A stretch of DNA of 32,047 nt from Pseudomonadota bacterium (GTDB lineage Bacteria; Tectomicrobia; Entotheonellia; Entotheonellales; Entotheonellaceae): contig SXND01000216.1 of NCBI GenBank assembly GCA_005777235.1, positions 1 through 32,047 on the forward strand. The letters are read 5' to 3'. Within the stretch, counting starts at the first letter, position 1. Every line of letters begins with the position of its first letter. This document shows positions 16,156 through 24,901 of the stretch, piece after piece. The notes beneath the pieces were generated by a model. That model was not told the origin of the DNA and searched no databases. It was given only the letters and a program-made list of their open reading frames with translations. Both the position numbers and the translations under genes were made by a program.

Positions 16156-16339
16156 AAGCAGAAGAGAAATGGCTACCCAGTGTAGAAAAGCACACGGCGC
16201 AGCCCTGGTGGTATCGCCCCACAGCGCCGTGGTTATCCGTGTACCCACTCTCCACGGCATGGATGTCTCGGGCCGGGGCGTCTCTGCACGGTCGTCGCGT
16301 CGGCGCTGGCCGCTCGTGGGGCGCTATCCCCGCGTGCTA

Positions 16340-16520
16340 TGCCCGGACGGCGCCGACCCCAGCCCCAGCAGCTCCTCCACATTCTGCCAGAGAATTTTGT
16401 CTTTTTCTGCGGTGCTGAGGCTGGGAAGGCTCTGGACCCACCCTCCGGGGGACGGATCCCAGGCGACAAAGGGCCAGTCACTGCCGAGGACCACGCGGTC
16501 GACACCTGGGCGCGCGCGGT
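16340..16520 (-). pseudogene. Amidohydrolase C-terminal fragment fused to the AAA/TPR remnant
   Basis: The minus strand encodes V-D-R-V-V-L-G-S-D-W-P-F-V, then S-L-S-T-A-E-K-D-K-I-L and N-V-E-E-L-L-G-L. This is the ending of TIM-barrel amidohydrolase-2 family proteins: the G-S-D-W-P strand carries the metal-site Asp, and the final helix is N-A-x-x-L-x-G-L. The catalytic N-terminal 80 percent is missing. It is joined directly to the TPR region of the neighbouring pseudogene at about 16515-16525, so it marks a recombination joint. Confidence 0.6.
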
Positions 16521-17585
16521 CTGGCGACAGAGCCGATAGAACAAGGCGCCAAGATGCTGGGCCCACACCAGGTGGTACAGCTGGGGCAACTGCTGGGCCA
16601 GGGCCACACCCGCCTCGATACGCCTCTGCGCCTGCGCGGCATAGGCCCAGGGACCATAACACGAGGCCGCTATACAGCAGGCAGGCCAGTTCTGGGTGCG
16701 GCACGCGCTCATAGGTAGGGCGCCGCGCTGGATCACCGTGCGCCAGACCGCGCTCCAGATGGGCCAGTGCCACGACACACCGCCCCTGGGACCACAGCGT
16801 GGTGCCTAGCGCCAGATGGGCTTCCAGCAGCTGGCTGGCGTCGACACTGGTCTGGGCCAGCGCAAGCAACTGGCCCGCCAGTTCCTGGGCGATGGCGAGT
16901 TGCCCCTGCGTCCACGCCACATACTGCAAGCCGCGCAGTGCGGGAAACAGCTGCGGAGGCGCTTCGACTTGCTGGGAGAGGGCATAGACCCGGCTGGCGA
17001 GTCGTTCCACCTCGGGCGAGCCTGCCCCCTCCACCGCGAACATGACGGGAGCCAGTGCCAGGGAGAGGGTTAACTCGTGACGCAGGCGTTCCGGTCCATC
17101 GGGCAGGCGGGCCAGCACGGCCAGCCCCTGGTACAGATGCGCCAACGCTTCGGGATAGGCCCCACGCTGGCAGGCCTGCGTGCCCGCTCGCTGCCAGAAC
17201 TCCAGGGCCTCGGGGAGGAGCCCGGCGGCGGTGGCATGGTGGGCTAGCAGTTCGGGTTGGGTGGCGGCGAGATGGGGGAAGGCCGTGCCGCAGACGGTGA
17301 TCAGACGGCGGTGCACCTGTTGTCGGGTGGCATGCAGCAACGACGTATAGGCGGCGTCGCGGATGAGGGCGTGCTTGAACAGGTAGGTCGCCTGCGGTGG
17401 CACACCGTGCTGATACAGCAGTTCGGCACGCACCAAGCGCTCCAGATCCTGCTGTAAGAGTCATCGCTTTCGGTCATAGCCTGGAGTAGCGTATAGGCAA
17501 ATTCCCGTCCCAGGACCGCCCCGACTTGCGCCACGTATTTTGCCGGGCCCAGGCGGTCCAAGCGCGCCATCAAGGAGTCCTTTGA

Positions 17586-18098
17586 CATACTCCCCGGCCT
17601 GAAGGCCGAGGATTCTGGGATACAAACGCGAGAGGCTTCGGATGAAGTCTGACGCTCGCTCTCCACACTGGTGCATGCCCTCACCAGGTGTGCCTCGCCC
17701 GCAGGAGAGGCACAACGCTTCGCATAGTTCACTCGCAGCGTGCCAACTTTTCCGTGCAGGACTTCCCTGCACAACCGCCTAGTCGCAGTGTCGCAGAGCC
17801 GTTCTCGGTGGCGCTCCGGGTTTGCACGCCTCGCGAGCCAACGCCGAGCGAATTACCAGGAGTATAGCATGAAACGTGGCATAGATACTGACGATTACGC
17901 GTGTACAAGTGGAAAAACTGTTGCCCTTGCAGGGCAAGCTCCTTCTCTCCCCGCCATGCATGGCGAGGCTTTACGGAGCCTATGGTAAAGTCACGGGGAG
18001 ACTCTTAACTTGAGATATTTTGAAGAAAGAAAACCTATGCGAAATCAAGCAGTTATTTTGCCTGGAAAGCTCGCGAATCTATCTTGAGTTAAATGTCT
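17586..18098 (-). mobile_element. IS200/IS605-type remnant (about 0.51 kb) inserted in the AAA gene
   Basis: The insert has no transposase gene. Read on the minus strand, its right end is CTCGGCCTTCAGGCCGGGG followed by AGTATG and TCAA, the subterminal hairpin plus short tail typical of IS200/IS605/IS1341 elements. Removing 17586-18098 rejoins GTGACG to TCAAAG and restores the host reading frame as V-T-S-K-D-S-L-M-A-R-L-D-R-L, without a target duplication, as expected for this superfamily. It looks like an internally deleted element mobilised in trans. Confidence 0.6.
17592..17772 (-). ncRNA. Hairpin cluster at the element right end, possible omega-RNA (reRNA) remnant
   Basis: Four consecutive hairpins are visible: 17754-17772 (7-bp perfect stem GTGCAGG/CCTGCAC), 17690-17713 (GTGCCTC/GAGGCAC), 17664-17692 (CACAC-TGGTG paired with CACCA-GTGTG, one bulge) and the terminal 17592-17611 stem with a TGAA loop. 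TnpB-linked guide RNAs occupy exactly this right-end position. No tnpB remains, so function is doubtful. Confidence 0.35.
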
Positions 18099-18952
18099 CG
18101 TCACGGGAATGCCCACCCCCGTCCCAGTAGGGGCCTCCCGTACCTGACGCGTCTGGGCCTGAAGGGCTCCAGACTCCAGCACAGCCGTGGTCAGCTCTTC
18201 GATGAACAGCGGCACACCGTCCGTATGCGCCACGAGGTGTTGCAGCACCGCGCCAGGCAAGGCCGCCTGACCCGCCACATGTCGCACCATGGTCTCGGCC
18301 TGGAGGCGCGCTAAACGGTCAAGGACCAGCGGAGTCACGTGGGCGCGTCCGAGCCAGGCGGGCTGGAACGGGGGGCGGCACGTCACCAGCGTGTAGATGG
18401 CCGCGGTGGGATCGTGATCAACCAGACAGTCGAGGAGTTCCAGCGTGGACGGATCACCCCAGTGCAGATCTTCGAGGATGAGCAGCAGAGGGCGCTGGGC
18501 GGCGCAGGACACCAGCAGGGCCAGAAGCGCTGCCAACATCTGCTGGCGCTGCTCCTGCGGCTCCAGCGGCAGCCGGGCGGGCGGGCTCGGGAAGGGCAAT
18601 CCCAGGAGCACCGCCAGACTGGGCACTATGTCGGCGCCTAGCAGACTGCATTGCTGCACCATCTGTTGCAATGTGGCCAGTTGCACCGCAGGGGTATCGT
18701 CCAGCCCCCACTGCCGGAGGCGGGCCAGTGGTGCCAGGAGGGGATACCAGGCCGAGTGCTGGTCATAGGGCGTACAGCGCCCCTCAAGGCACGTGTACGC
18801 CTCACGCGCCACCTGCTCGCGCACCACCCGGAGCAGCCGCGATTTGCCAATCCCCGCTTCCCCGCTGAGTAGGACCACCTGCCCCTAGATCGCTTTGACC
18901 TTATGCCAACGATCGAGCAGCCACGCCACGTCGGCGTCGCGCCCCACCTTTC

Positions 18953-19432
18953 TTGCTGCTATCGTTCCTGGCGATTGGCGGCACCCCGACGGTGCTGCCG
19001 GAGATGCAGCGTTACGTGGTCGAGGTACAACACTGGCTGACCAGTCAGCCGTTTGCTGCCGCATTCACCCTGGCGCAGGTGGCACCTGGGCCCCCGATCA
19101 TGTACGTAACGCTGATCGGCTGGCAGATCGCCGGGTGGGCCGGCGCTGCCGCCACCACGCTGGCGGTGTTGATCCCCGCTGGGACACTGACGCTACTGGT
19201 CGGACACCTCCATGCCCGCCATCCCAAGGCCCGGCTCATCCGTGTCTTCCGCCACGGCCTGACACCGATGACCATCGGACTGCTGCTGGCGAGCGCGTGG
19301 ATCATGATCCACACGGCGAACCACAGCTGGGGTGCCTACCTGCTCACCAGACTCGCGGTCGTCGTGGCCCTCCGTACGACCTGGCACCCGCTGTGGCTGA
19401 TCGCCGCTGGTGCGCTGGCGGGGCTGGTCTGA
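18953..19432 (+). CDS. chrA: Chromate transporter (ChrA/CHR domain), N-terminally truncated (159 aa)
   Basis: A single CHR domain of the chromate ion transporter family: F-L-A-I-G-G near the start, L-P-E-M-Q-R-Y-V-V-E with a tryptophan soon after, then L-A-Q-V-A-P-G-P and V-T-L-I-G-W. About five membrane segments follow. The domain normally starts 10-15 residues earlier. Here homology begins at the point where the AAA pseudogene (opposite strand) also loses its N-terminus, so a rearrangement joint at about 18945-18950 removed its start. The only nearby start is TTG at 18953. No partner CHR gene follows. Probably non-functional. Confidence 0.7.
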   Translation: MLLSFLAIGGTPTVLPEMQRYVVEVQHWLTSQPFAAAFTLAQVAPGPPIMYVTLIGWQIAGWAGAAATTLAVLIPAGTLTLLVGHLHARHPKARLIRVFRHGLTPMTIGLLLASAWIMIHTANHSWGAYLLTRLAVVVALRTTWHPLWLIAAGALAGLV

Positions 19433-19438
19433 GCGACC

Positions 19439-20188
19439 TCACTCGCCTTGCTGCCCCTCGCGTGCAGCGTGCTGGGCGAGAAGCGCCTGGAGGCGCGCTA
19501 CTCCCGCCTCCGCTGCTTCGGCGCGTTGCGTTGCCGCCTCGGCCTGCTGCCGCGTTGCCTCGGTCATCTCCGCCTGGGTCGGTAACAAGCTCCCGTCTAG
19601 CGTCGCCCAGCGCAGCCAGGTGGCTTCTACCTGCTGGAACACCCCATGCCAGCGCACCAGCTCCAGGTTGAGCAAGGGGCTGACCAAATGCTGCTGGGCA
19701 TTGGGGGCGAGCGGCACATAGACCCCATTCTGTAGCGTAAAGCCGGCCCAGTCCTCGGCGTCAAAAGGGTCATACCAGTAATATTCAAGGACTTTGAGCT
19801 GATTTTGATACACCTGTTTTTTGATGCCTTTGTCCGCCGCCGCTGTCGTCTCTGAGAGCAACTCAATCACCACATCTGGGCCGCGGCCTTCCTCCCACAC
19901 CACCCAGCTTTTGCGCTCGGTACGCGGCGCATCGAGCACGAGGAAGAAATCCGGGCCACGGAAATCCTGGTTGCGCACTTGGTGCATGCTAAAATACAGA
20001 AACATATTACCCCCGACATAGCCGACGGGGCGCGGTGCGAGCCAGATTTCCATAGTCTCAATCAACAAATTCATCTGCTGGCGATGCCTGGCGGTTTCCA
20101 TAGGGATCCCATCATCCGAAGGGAGTTCATGCTGGGTTGGTGGTGTGACAACGTCGGGCACAACTGCGGGGGCGATGGCGATGGCCAT
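19439..20188 (-). CDS. Uma2 family endonuclease / DUF820 (249 aa)
   Basis: A PD-(D/E)XK-fold protein of the Uma2/DUF820 group. The core is seen as G-P-D-F-F-L-V-L-D, then G-P-D-V-V-I-E-L-L-S-E-T and Y-x-x-Q-L-K-V-L-E-Y-Y-W-Y-D-P, where P-D and I-E are the family's metal-binding positions. The C-terminal 55 residues form an Ala/Gln/Glu-rich coiled coil (Q-A-E-A-A-T-Q-R-A-E-A-A-E), as is common in cyanobacterial and similar copies. The frame is open to 20482, but ACAGGAG before the ATG at 20188 decides the start. Biological role unknown; these genes are often multicopy. Confidence 0.85.
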   Translation of the reverse strand: MAIAIAPAVVPDVVTPPTQHELPSDDGIPMETARHRQQMNLLIETMEIWLAPRPVGYVGGNMFLYFSMHQVRNQDFRGPDFFLVLDAPRTERKSWVVWEEGRGPDVVIELLSETTAAADKGIKKQVYQNQLKVLEYYWYDPFDAEDWAGFTLQNGVYVPLAPNAQQHLVSPLLNLELVRWHGVFQQVEATWLRWATLDGSLLPTQAEMTEATRQQAEAATQRAEAAEAGVARLQALLAQHAAREGQQGE

Positions 20189-20387
20189 GATGCTCACTCC
20201 TGTAGAAGATGGACACCTGCGGCGCCGAGCGCAACAACGACTGTGGCGTGCTATTCTAGCGCACCGGCGGCCCAAGCGACACCTGATAAACCGCTGGCAT
20301 ACGCCCCAAAAGTCACGTATGGTGGCGCGACGATCTCCCGTACAGCCGCCGCCTCTTGGCCACATGCCACAACAAAAGGAGCACCGC

Positions 20388-22715
20388 ATGCCCCAGGCCT
20401 CAACGCCGACCACCTTCCATACCGGCTCCCACTGGGGAGTCTCCCAGGCCCACGTCCACGCCGGGCGTTTGACCAGCCTCACCCCGCATCCGCAGGATCC
20501 ACAGCCCGCACCACTTCTGGAAGCGCTGCCGAGTGCCCTGTATCACGAGAGCCGCATTGCGCAGCCCATGATCCGGCAGGGTTATTTAGAGCACGGCCCG
20601 GCCAGCAACCGCGCCGGGCGGGGTGTGGAACCGTTTGTGCCGGTATCCTGGGACAAAGCCCTCGACCTGCTCGCCGCTGAGCTGGGGCGCGTGCAGCAGA
20701 CCTACGGCAATGAGGCCATTTTTGCCAGTTCCGGTTGGGCCAGCGCGGGCGTGTTCCACCATGCCGGGTCGCAGCTGTTTCGCTTCTTAAACGGCCTGGG
20801 CGGTTATCTCAACACCGTCACCAACTGGAGCTTTGGCGCCGCCTCAGTCATCGTGCCGCACATTGTCGGCAGCATGGACCCGTTGACCCGCCTGACCTCC
20901 TGGCCGACGCTGCGCGATCACACCAAACTGCTGGTGATGTTTGGCGGCATGGCGCCGAAAAATCTGCAAGTGCAAAGCGGCGGCCTGGTGCAGCACCGTA
21001 CCCTCGACTGGCTGCGGCAACTACGCCAGGCTGGGGTAGAATACGTCAACATCAGCCCCATGCGCAGCGATGCCGCCGACCAGCTTGACGCCGAATGGCT
21101 GGCGGTGCGTCCCAACACCGACACGGCCCTGATGCTCGGCCTGGCGCATACGCTGCTGGTTGAGGGTCTGCATGACGCGGACTTTCTGGCGCGCTACTGC
21201 GTGGGCTTTGAGCGTTTCCGGGCCTATCTCCTGGGTGAGAGCGATGGCCAGCCCAAAGACGCCGCCTGGGCCGCCGCAATTAGCGAGATTCCCGCCGAGC
21301 ACATTCAACGCCTGGCCCGCCGCATGGCCGCGGTGCGCACCATGATCACCGTGAGCTGGTCGATCCAACGCGCTGACCACGGCGAACAGCCCTACTGGGC
21401 CGCCATGACCCTGGCCGCCATGCTGGGCCAGATCGGCTTGCCCGGCGGCGGGGTGGGTTTTGGCTACGGCGCCACTGGCGGCAATGGCAATGCCTCAGCC
21501 CGCATGCCGCAGCCCAAACTACCCACCGGCAGCAATCCCATCAAAACCTTCGTACCCGTGGCGCGCTTTGCTGACATGCTGCTCAACCCCGGCGCGTCCT
21601 ACGATTTTAACGGCCAGCGCCTGACCTATCCCGACGTCCGCCTGGTGTACTGGTGCGGCGGCAATCCCTTCCACAAGGTGCAAGACCTCAACAAACTGCT
21701 GCGCGCCTGGCAGCGCCCCGAGACCATCATCATCCACGAGCCCTGGTGGACCCCGGCAGCGCGCCGAGCCGATATTGTTTTGCCCTGTGCCACCACGCTG
21801 GAGCGCAACGATCTCGGCGTGTCCATGTCCGATGGCTGTTACTTTGCCATGCAGCAAGCCATTACCCCAGTGGGCCAGGCACGTAGCGATTACGATATCT
21901 ACCGTGCTCTGGCAACGCGGCTGGGCTTTGCCGAGCGCTTTACCGAGGGTCGTAGTGAGATGGACTGGCTGCGCCATCTCTATGCCGAGGCACGCCAGCA
22001 AGCCGCCCAGCAACAGCTTGACTTGCCGCCCTTTGAAGCGCTGTGGGAAGCTGGCATGGTGGAAGTGCCACGCCCGGAGCATCCGCCGGTGCTGTTTACG
22101 GCGTTTCGCCAGGATCCCGAGGCCAACCCGCTCAAAACGCCGTCGGGCCGCATTGAGATTTTTTCCGAGACTATTCACAGCTTTGGCTATGACGACTGTC
22201 CGGGCCATGCCACCTGGCTCGAACCCGCCGAGTGGCTGGGCAGTCCGCAGACGGCGCAGTACCCGCTGCACCTGCTGTCGAACCAGCCCAACGCCCGCCT
22301 GCACAGCCAGCTCGATTGCAGCACCGTCAGCCGCCAGGCCAAAGTGGCGAACCGCGAGGCCCTGTGGCTGCATCCCACGGACGCCGCGGCACGCGGCATC
22401 CGCGATGGAGAGGTGGTGCGGGTGTACAACACGCGCGGTGCCTGCCTGGCCGGGGCCGTGGTGACGGAGGCGATCCGCCCTGGCGTGGTGCAACTGGCCA
22501 CTGGGGCGTGGTTTGACCCGGAGGACCCGGCAACGCTCGGCAGTCTGGACAAACACGGCAATCCGAATGTGTTGACGCTGGACAAGGGCACGTCGAAGCT
22601 CGGGCAGTGCAGCAGTGCGCAGACGGTACTGGTGCAGGTGGCGCGGCTGACTGAGGCCCCGCCGCCGCTGACGGCGTTTACGCCGCCGGCTATGGGGGCA
22701 TCGGTGGGGGCGTAG
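20388..22715 (+). CDS. Molybdopterin oxidoreductase, BisC/TorA-type (DMSO reductase family, 775 aa)
   Basis: A bis-MGD molybdoenzyme of the type III DMSO reductase family (biotin/methionine sulfoxide or N-oxide reductases). The opening S-H-W-G (14-17) is typical of BisC/TorA/DorA, and no N-terminal Cys4 iron-sulfur motif exists. The molybdenum ligand should be Ser148 in N-W-S-F-G-A-A. The cofactor regions W-C-G-G-N-P-F-H and L-L-S-N-Q-P-N-A-R-L-H-S-Q are present. No twin-arginine signal is seen, so it is probably cytoplasmic like BisC. AAGGAG precedes ATG 20388; upstream ATGs in the same frame lack a ribosome site. A decayed partial paralogue is at 26019-26226. Confidence 0.88.
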   Translation: MPQASTPTTFHTGSHWGVSQAHVHAGRLTSLTPHPQDPQPAPLLEALPSALYHESRIAQPMIRQGYLEHGPASNRAGRGVEPFVPVSWDKALDLLAAELGRVQQTYGNEAIFASSGWASAGVFHHAGSQLFRFLNGLGGYLNTVTNWSFGAASVIVPHIVGSMDPLTRLTSWPTLRDHTKLLVMFGGMAPKNLQVQSGGLVQHRTLDWLRQLRQAGVEYVNISPMRSDAADQLDAEWLAVRPNTDTALMLGLAHTLLVEGLHDADFLARYCVGFERFRAYLLGESDGQPKDAAWAAAISEIPAEHIQRLARRMAAVRTMITVSWSIQRADHGEQPYWAAMTLAAMLGQIGLPGGGVGFGYGATGGNGNASARMPQPKLPTGSNPIKTFVPVARFADMLLNPGASYDFNGQRLTYPDVRLVYWCGGNPFHKVQDLNKLLRAWQRPETIIIHEPWWTPAARRADIVLPCATTLERNDLGVSMSDGCYFAMQQAITPVGQARSDYDIYRALATRLGFAERFTEGRSEMDWLRHLYAEARQQAAQQQLDLPPFEALWEAGMVEVPRPEHPPVLFTAFRQDPEANPLKTPSGRIEIFSETIHSFGYDDCPGHATWLEPAEWLGSPQTAQYPLHLLSNQPNARLHSQLDCSTVSRQAKVANREALWLHPTDAAARGIRDGEVVRVYNTRGACLAGAVVTEAIRPGVVQLATGAWFDPEDPATLGSLDKHGNPNVLTLDKGTSKLGQCSSAQTVLVQVARLTEAPPPLTAFTPPAMGASVGA

Positions 22716-22749
22716 GAGGGGAGCGTTCGATCCCTACGCGCCGGTGATG

Positions 22750-23196
22750 TCACGCACGTGCTGGCTTCACCGGCGCTCGCCGCCGGTGGCGGGTGCTTTG
22801 TGGTAGGGTGCCGCTCTCGGGGGCGGGCTCGCTGGCGGATGTGATGACGTACACGTGCTGACTCTCCACGCTGGCGAAGACGCGGTCCCGGAGTTCCTCA
22901 AGGCCGTGTTGGACCTGGATCGCCTCGTGGATCGCTTCAACAACGGGATTACCGGTCTCCAGGATGATCACGCCTGTCAGGGACACGAGTTCCCGTATGT
23001 CAAGCCGGGCATACAGCTTGTTGACAATATAGTCCAGACTTTGCAAGTTGTCCGCGTGCAGATATGGTGCAGATACTAGGAGATCCCACTGCCCATAGAC
23101 ATCTTCACGAAGTAACAGGGCAAAGAGCGAGCATAAGCCTTTTTCATCGGTGATTTCACGTTCTACAGCCACTAGTTTTTCCAGTAATTTCTTCAT
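22750..23196 (-). CDS. Unknown protein paired with HEPN protein (148 aa)
   Basis: I do not recognise the family. The protein starts M-K-K-L-L-E-K-L-V, is mixed alpha/beta with a W-D-L-L-V-S-A-P-Y-L strand-like segment and an A-R-L-D-I-R-E-L-V helix, and ends in a basic, proline-rich tail (R-H-R-R-R-A-P-V-K-P). Its ATG overlaps the HEPN gene stop by four bases (ATGA), so the two are translationally coupled. It is a candidate antitoxin or partner, but it lacks the nucleotidyltransferase motif (GSxAxG) of the usual MNT partners. Confidence 0.6.
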   Translation of the reverse strand: MKKLLEKLVAVEREITDEKGLCSLFALLLREDVYGQWDLLVSAPYLHADNLQSLDYIVNKLYARLDIRELVSLTGVIILETGNPVVEAIHEAIQVQHGLEELRDRVFASVESQHVYVITSASEPAPESGTLPQSTRHRRRAPVKPARA

Positions 23197-23588
23197 AAGA
23201 CCCTCAAGAGTGTCCTGGCTGAGGTCAGCATGGACTCAGCTACCTGCCGGGTTGTACTGCCAATGGGCTTAGAGCGCAATTCCGGCTCCCAGCTTACCAC
23301 CTCTGACCATGCTACCATTGTAGTGGCTTTCGTGCGTGCCTCGATGCCGCTAAGACGGAGTAGCACCCGGAGATTGTGCGTGCGGAAACTTTGGTAGTGC
23401 TGAAATTCTCCTCCTGTCGAAGGATAGCCGTCCCAGTTCAACGTCTTACAAATCCGCGCTTTCAAAGCAATTTCGACGGCATAGCCACAGAGGTACACCG
23501 CGCCATCATACCGGCGCGCACGATACAACGCCTCAGCATCTCGGAGCCGGGCTCGGGCGATCTTGTGGAGGTCTGCCCTGGGAATCAT
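23193..23588 (-). CDS. HEPN domain-containing protein (131 aa)
   Basis: An all-helical protein of the HEPN superfamily. The first helix pair has A-R-x-R-L-R-D-A-E-A-L and the hallmark R-Y-D-G-A-V-Y-L-C-G-Y-A-V-E-I-A-L-K-A-R. The segment F-R-T-H-N-L-R-V-L-L supplies the conserved His of the H-N-L/D-L motif, although the standard R-x4-6-H RNase motif is not clearly formed. HEPN proteins are often RNase toxins or nucleotide-binding partners in two-gene modules. It is the first gene of a pair with the 148-aa protein. The IS630 element sits 93 bp upstream of its start and may have displaced its promoter. Confidence 0.8.
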   Translation of the reverse strand: MIPRADLHKIARARLRDAEALYRARRYDGAVYLCGYAVEIALKARICKTLNWDGYPSTGGEFQHYQSFRTHNLRVLLRLSGIEARTKATTMVAWSEVVSWEPELRSKPIGSTTRQVAESMLTSARTLLRVL

Positions 23589-23681
23589 CGTCGCCGCATC
23601 CCTGCGCTCCCTTGCCGCTGCTGCCTAATGAAGATGGTCACCATGCCGCTTGCAAGACGCATCGTCATACCGCAGGGCTAG

Positions 23682-24901
23682 TACGTCATTTTAACCAAAA
23701 ATAAGAGTTTTGCTGTTATGAGTCTCCGTGCCACCCTAAGCATGGAGGATTTATGACTGAGAAACGCTCCATTGTCAAACTGACGGAAGAAGAACGCGAT
23801 CGCCTGGAAGGCATGCTGAAGAAGGGCAAGCATTCTGCGGCTGTGCTGACCAAGATACGGATATTGCTGAAGGCGGATGCGGATCATCCGGAAGGCGGGT
23901 GGACGGACGCGGCGATTTGCGAGGCGTTATCCCGGAACAAGACTCGCCCTGAGGAGGTTCGTAAAATATTTATTCTTGAAGGTCTGGAGCGTATTTTGAC
24001 GCGTAAGCAGCGTGAGATGCCGGCGATTGCGCCGACATGCGATGGCGAGGCGGAGGCTCGCCTGATTCAACTGGCCTGTTCGCAGCCGCCGGAAGGCCGC
24101 GCCCGCTGGACTCTGCAGTTCCGGGCGGAAGAAGTGGTGGAACTGAAGCTTGTGGACGCCGCCAGCGACAGCACGGTGTACCGGACGCTAACAAAAACTC
24201 TCGTACACCCCGTATCACAAAACAGTGGGTTATCCCGCCCGAGGAAAACGCGGCCTTCGTAGCCGACATGGAGGATGTGCTGGAGGTCTCTACCCGTCCG
24301 CACGACCCTGATAAGCCACTGATATGCCGCGATGAAGCGAGCGAACACCTGACGCAGGAAACGCGTCTCCCTATCCCCATGAAACCTGGTGAGCCGGAAC
24401 GTTTCGACTATGAATACGAGCGCAAGGGCACCGCCAATCTCTTGATGAGGTGCGCGCCGCTGGAAGGTGGGCGGAATGTCGAAGTTCCCGACCGCCGTAT
24501 CGCCCGCGATTATGCGCAGATACGACAGGAGCTGGCTGATACACACTGCCCGAAAGCCGAGAAAATTCGCCTCGTGCAGGATAACCTCAACACCCACGCC
24601 AAATCCTCGCTCTACGAAGCCTGCCCGCCCGAAGAAGCGCGCAGAATCTGCGAAAGATTCGAGTGGCACTATACCCCAAAACCTGGAAGCTGGTTGCCTA
24701 TGGCAGAATCCGCACTCGCACACCTCTCAACGCAATGCCTCGCACGCAGAATCCCTGACAAAGAAACCCTCGCCAAAGAAGTGAGCGCCTGGCAAGCCGA
24801 CCGAAACAAAAAACACACCAAGGCAAACTGGCAGTTCACTACTGAAAAAGCACGCATAAAACTAAAACGACTCTACACTGGGATTTGATGGAAATGATAT
24901 A
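23682..24901 (+). mobile_element. IS630-family insertion sequence (about 1.22 kb)
   Basis: The ends are imperfect inverted repeats: left TACGTCATTTTAACCAAAA and right (inverted) TATATCATTTCCATCAAA, with TA at both extremes (23682-23683 and 24900-24901), as expected for TA-targeting IS630 elements. Size matches the family. It contains one transposase split between two frames. Confidence 0.75.
23753..24888 (+). CDS. IS630-family DDE transposase, two frames needing a -1 shift (about 378 aa)
   Basis: The first frame (23753 to about 24196) gives the helix-turn-helix region; the second continues to 24888 with the DDE catalytic core. In that core, I-C-R-D-E-A-S holds the first Asp, V-Q-D-N-L-N-T-H the second Asp and M-A-E-S-A-L-A-H-L the final Glu. 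A -1 shift at the A5 run 24193-24197 (ACA-AAA-A) joins T-V-Y-R-T-L-T-K to N-S-R-T-P-R-I-T-K-Q-W-V-I-P-P, matching uninterrupted homologues. It is either programmed frameshifting, known in several IS families, or a mutation. The residue before the first Asp is Arg, unusual but not catalytic. Confidence 0.8.

Larger units (their letters stand above)
16520..18947 (-). pseudogene. AAA-ATPase/TPR regulator (cyclase-associated type), multiply broken
   Basis: The pieces, read along the minus strand, make one ancestral gene. First come V-G-R-D-A-D-V-A-W-L-L-D-R-W and Walker A G-E-A-G-I-G-K-S-R-L, then Walker B L-L-L-I-L-E-D-L-H-W-G-D, to about 18099. After an inserted element come S-L-M-A-R-L-D-R-L-G and V-L-G-R-E-F-A-Y (17585-17465), then F-K-H-A-L-I-R-D-A-A-Y and TPR helices to about 16525. 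Lesions: in-frame TAG at about 18890 (I-stop-G-Q, probably once CAG), the 0.5-kb insertion, a frameshift near 17460, a frameshift near 16650 and loss of both ends. Such ATPases normally follow an N-terminal cyclase domain, absent here. Confidence 0.75.

Noticed and set aside
17902..17907. A TGTACA inside the IS200/IS605 remnant as another regulator site
   Set aside because: Single palindrome, no partner at 11 bp and no promoter; expected by chance in 32 kb.
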